Of a stretch of 64,000 nucleotides of DNA, positions 63,340 through 64,000 are shown piece after piece. Within the stretch, counting starts at the first letter, position 1. Each line of letters starts with the position of its first letter. The translations under genes and the position numbers were made by a program. Under the pieces are notes generated by a model. That model was not told where the DNA came from and ran no database searches. It saw only the letters and a program-made list of their open reading frames with translations. Where the stretch lies: assembly GCA_026413225.1 (NCBI GenBank), contig CM048553.1, positions 134,818,190-134,882,189 on the forward strand, in the 5' to 3' direction. Origin of the DNA: Otis tarda (taxonomy: Eukaryota > Chordata > Aves > Otidiformes > Otididae).

Positions 63340-64000
63340 TCATAGAATTATAGAATCATAGAATCATAGAATGGTTAGGGTTGGAAGAGACCTTCAAAGG
63401 TCATCTAGTCCAACCCCCCTGCAAGGAGCAGGGACATCCCCAACTAGATCAGGTTGCTCAGAGCCTCATCCAGCCTGGCCTGGAACGTTTCCAGGGATGG
63501 GGCTTCCACCACCTTTCTGGGCAACCTGTTCCAGTGTTCTATAACTCACATTGTAAAAAATTTTTTCCTAATTTCCAATCTAAATCTACCCCCCTCTATT
63601 TTAAAACCATTACCCCTTGTCCTATCGCAACAAGCCCTACTGAACAGCCTCTCCCCATCTTTCTTGTAGGCCCCCTTGAGGTACTGGAAGACCGCTATCA
63701 GGTCTCCCTGGAGCCTCCTCTTCTCCAGGCTGAACAGCCCCAACTCTCTCAGCCTGTCCTCATAGGAGAGGTGCTCCAGCCCTCTCATCATCTTTGTGGC
63801 CCTCCTCTGGACCTTCTCCAGCTGGTCCATGTCGTTCTTATGTTGGGGGCTCCAGAACTGGACACAGTACTCCAGGTGGGGTCTCATGAGGGCAGAGTAT
63901 AGGGGGAGAATCACCTCCCTCAACCTGCTGGCCATGCTTCTCTTGATGCAGCCCAGGATGCGGCTGGCCTTCTGGGCCGCAAGGGCGCATTGCCGGCTCA
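63340..64000 (-). mobile_element. CR1 LINE, young 3' part, continues past right edge
   Basis: The plus strand starts with ATCATAGAATTATAGAATCA-type terminal repeats, then GGTTAGGGTTGGAAGAGACC and the whole reversed 3' UTR and ORF2 C-terminus. It is the longest and least damaged CR1 in the window; its upstream (5') part lies beyond 64000. Confidence 0.97.
63444..63998 (-). pseudogene. CR1 ORF2 C-terminal fragment with one internal stop
   Basis: On the minus strand the frame is open from the window edge (…[16 protein letters not shown]) through [32 protein letters not shown] and [12 protein letters not shown], hits a TGA at 63548-63546, then continues in the same frame through EHWNRLP and PSLETFQARLDEALSNLI to the natural TAG at 63446-63444. 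ORF2 encodes the endonuclease-reverse transcriptase; this part lies C-terminal of the polymerase core. There are no frameshifts over 185 codons, so it is a recent insertion by CR1 standards, but the copy is not functional as it stands in this region. Confidence 0.9.

Overview
This window is vertebrate, and specifically bird, nuclear DNA. It is AT-rich, with no dense gene content, and carries many 3'-truncated CR1 LINE copies ending in the avian signature (GGTTGGACTAGATGACCTTT ... CATTCTATGATTCT) plus solo endogenous-retrovirus LTRs of types I know to be common in non-galliform (neoavian) birds. There is no bacterial operon structure, CRISPR array or tRNA/rRNA gene. Nearly all open frames of 60-150 codons are chance or repeat-derived.

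The one secure gene feature is a single coding exon at 30087-30365 (+). It encodes the initiator methionine and first 85 residues, with most of the RRM, of RALYL (RALY RNA-binding-protein-like, HNRNPC/RALY family). It has a good acceptor (TTTAAG) and donor (GTAAGG). The acceptor implies at least one upstream 5' exon, and the donor leads into a long intron. I did not see the next RALYL exon anywhere up to 64000. Most or all of the window is therefore best read as two very large RALYL introns flanking this exon, consistent with the known large size of the gene in vertebrates.

Layout: 1-540 unresolved GC-richer segment; 541-608 CR1 tail; 3093-3418 truncated ERV LTR (-); 4146-4477 CR1 (-); 6680-6850 ancient CR1 (-); 8960-9080 CR1 (+); 9-25 kb AT-rich intron with faint ancient repeats; 25145-25699 solo LTR (-) with a perfect 5-bp target-site duplication; 30087-30365 RALYL exon; 37860-38469 CR1 (+); 40813-41810 old, interrupted CR1 (-); 45.9-46.6 kb tandem duplication and LTR-like block; 47090-47535 ancient CR1 (+); 48718-49878 solo LTR (+) of the same family as 3093-3418; 52.6-53.1 kb purine-rich block; 58215-58520 CR1 (+) with an (ATTCT)11 tail; 59375-59931 CR1 (+); 60858-60924 CR1 (-); 63340-64000 young CR1 (-) running off the right edge, whose ORF2 C-terminus is open except for one stop codon.

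I found no new multi-gene system. The observations most worth checking are an antisense exon-like segment 1.3 kb upstream of the RALYL exon (28683-28755, -), an unexplained 63-codon minus-strand frame with a good start context (43769-43960), a nested palindrome around a POU octamer (35471-35514), and several candidate conserved noncoding elements, which would be plausible regulators of a neural RNA-binding-protein gene.
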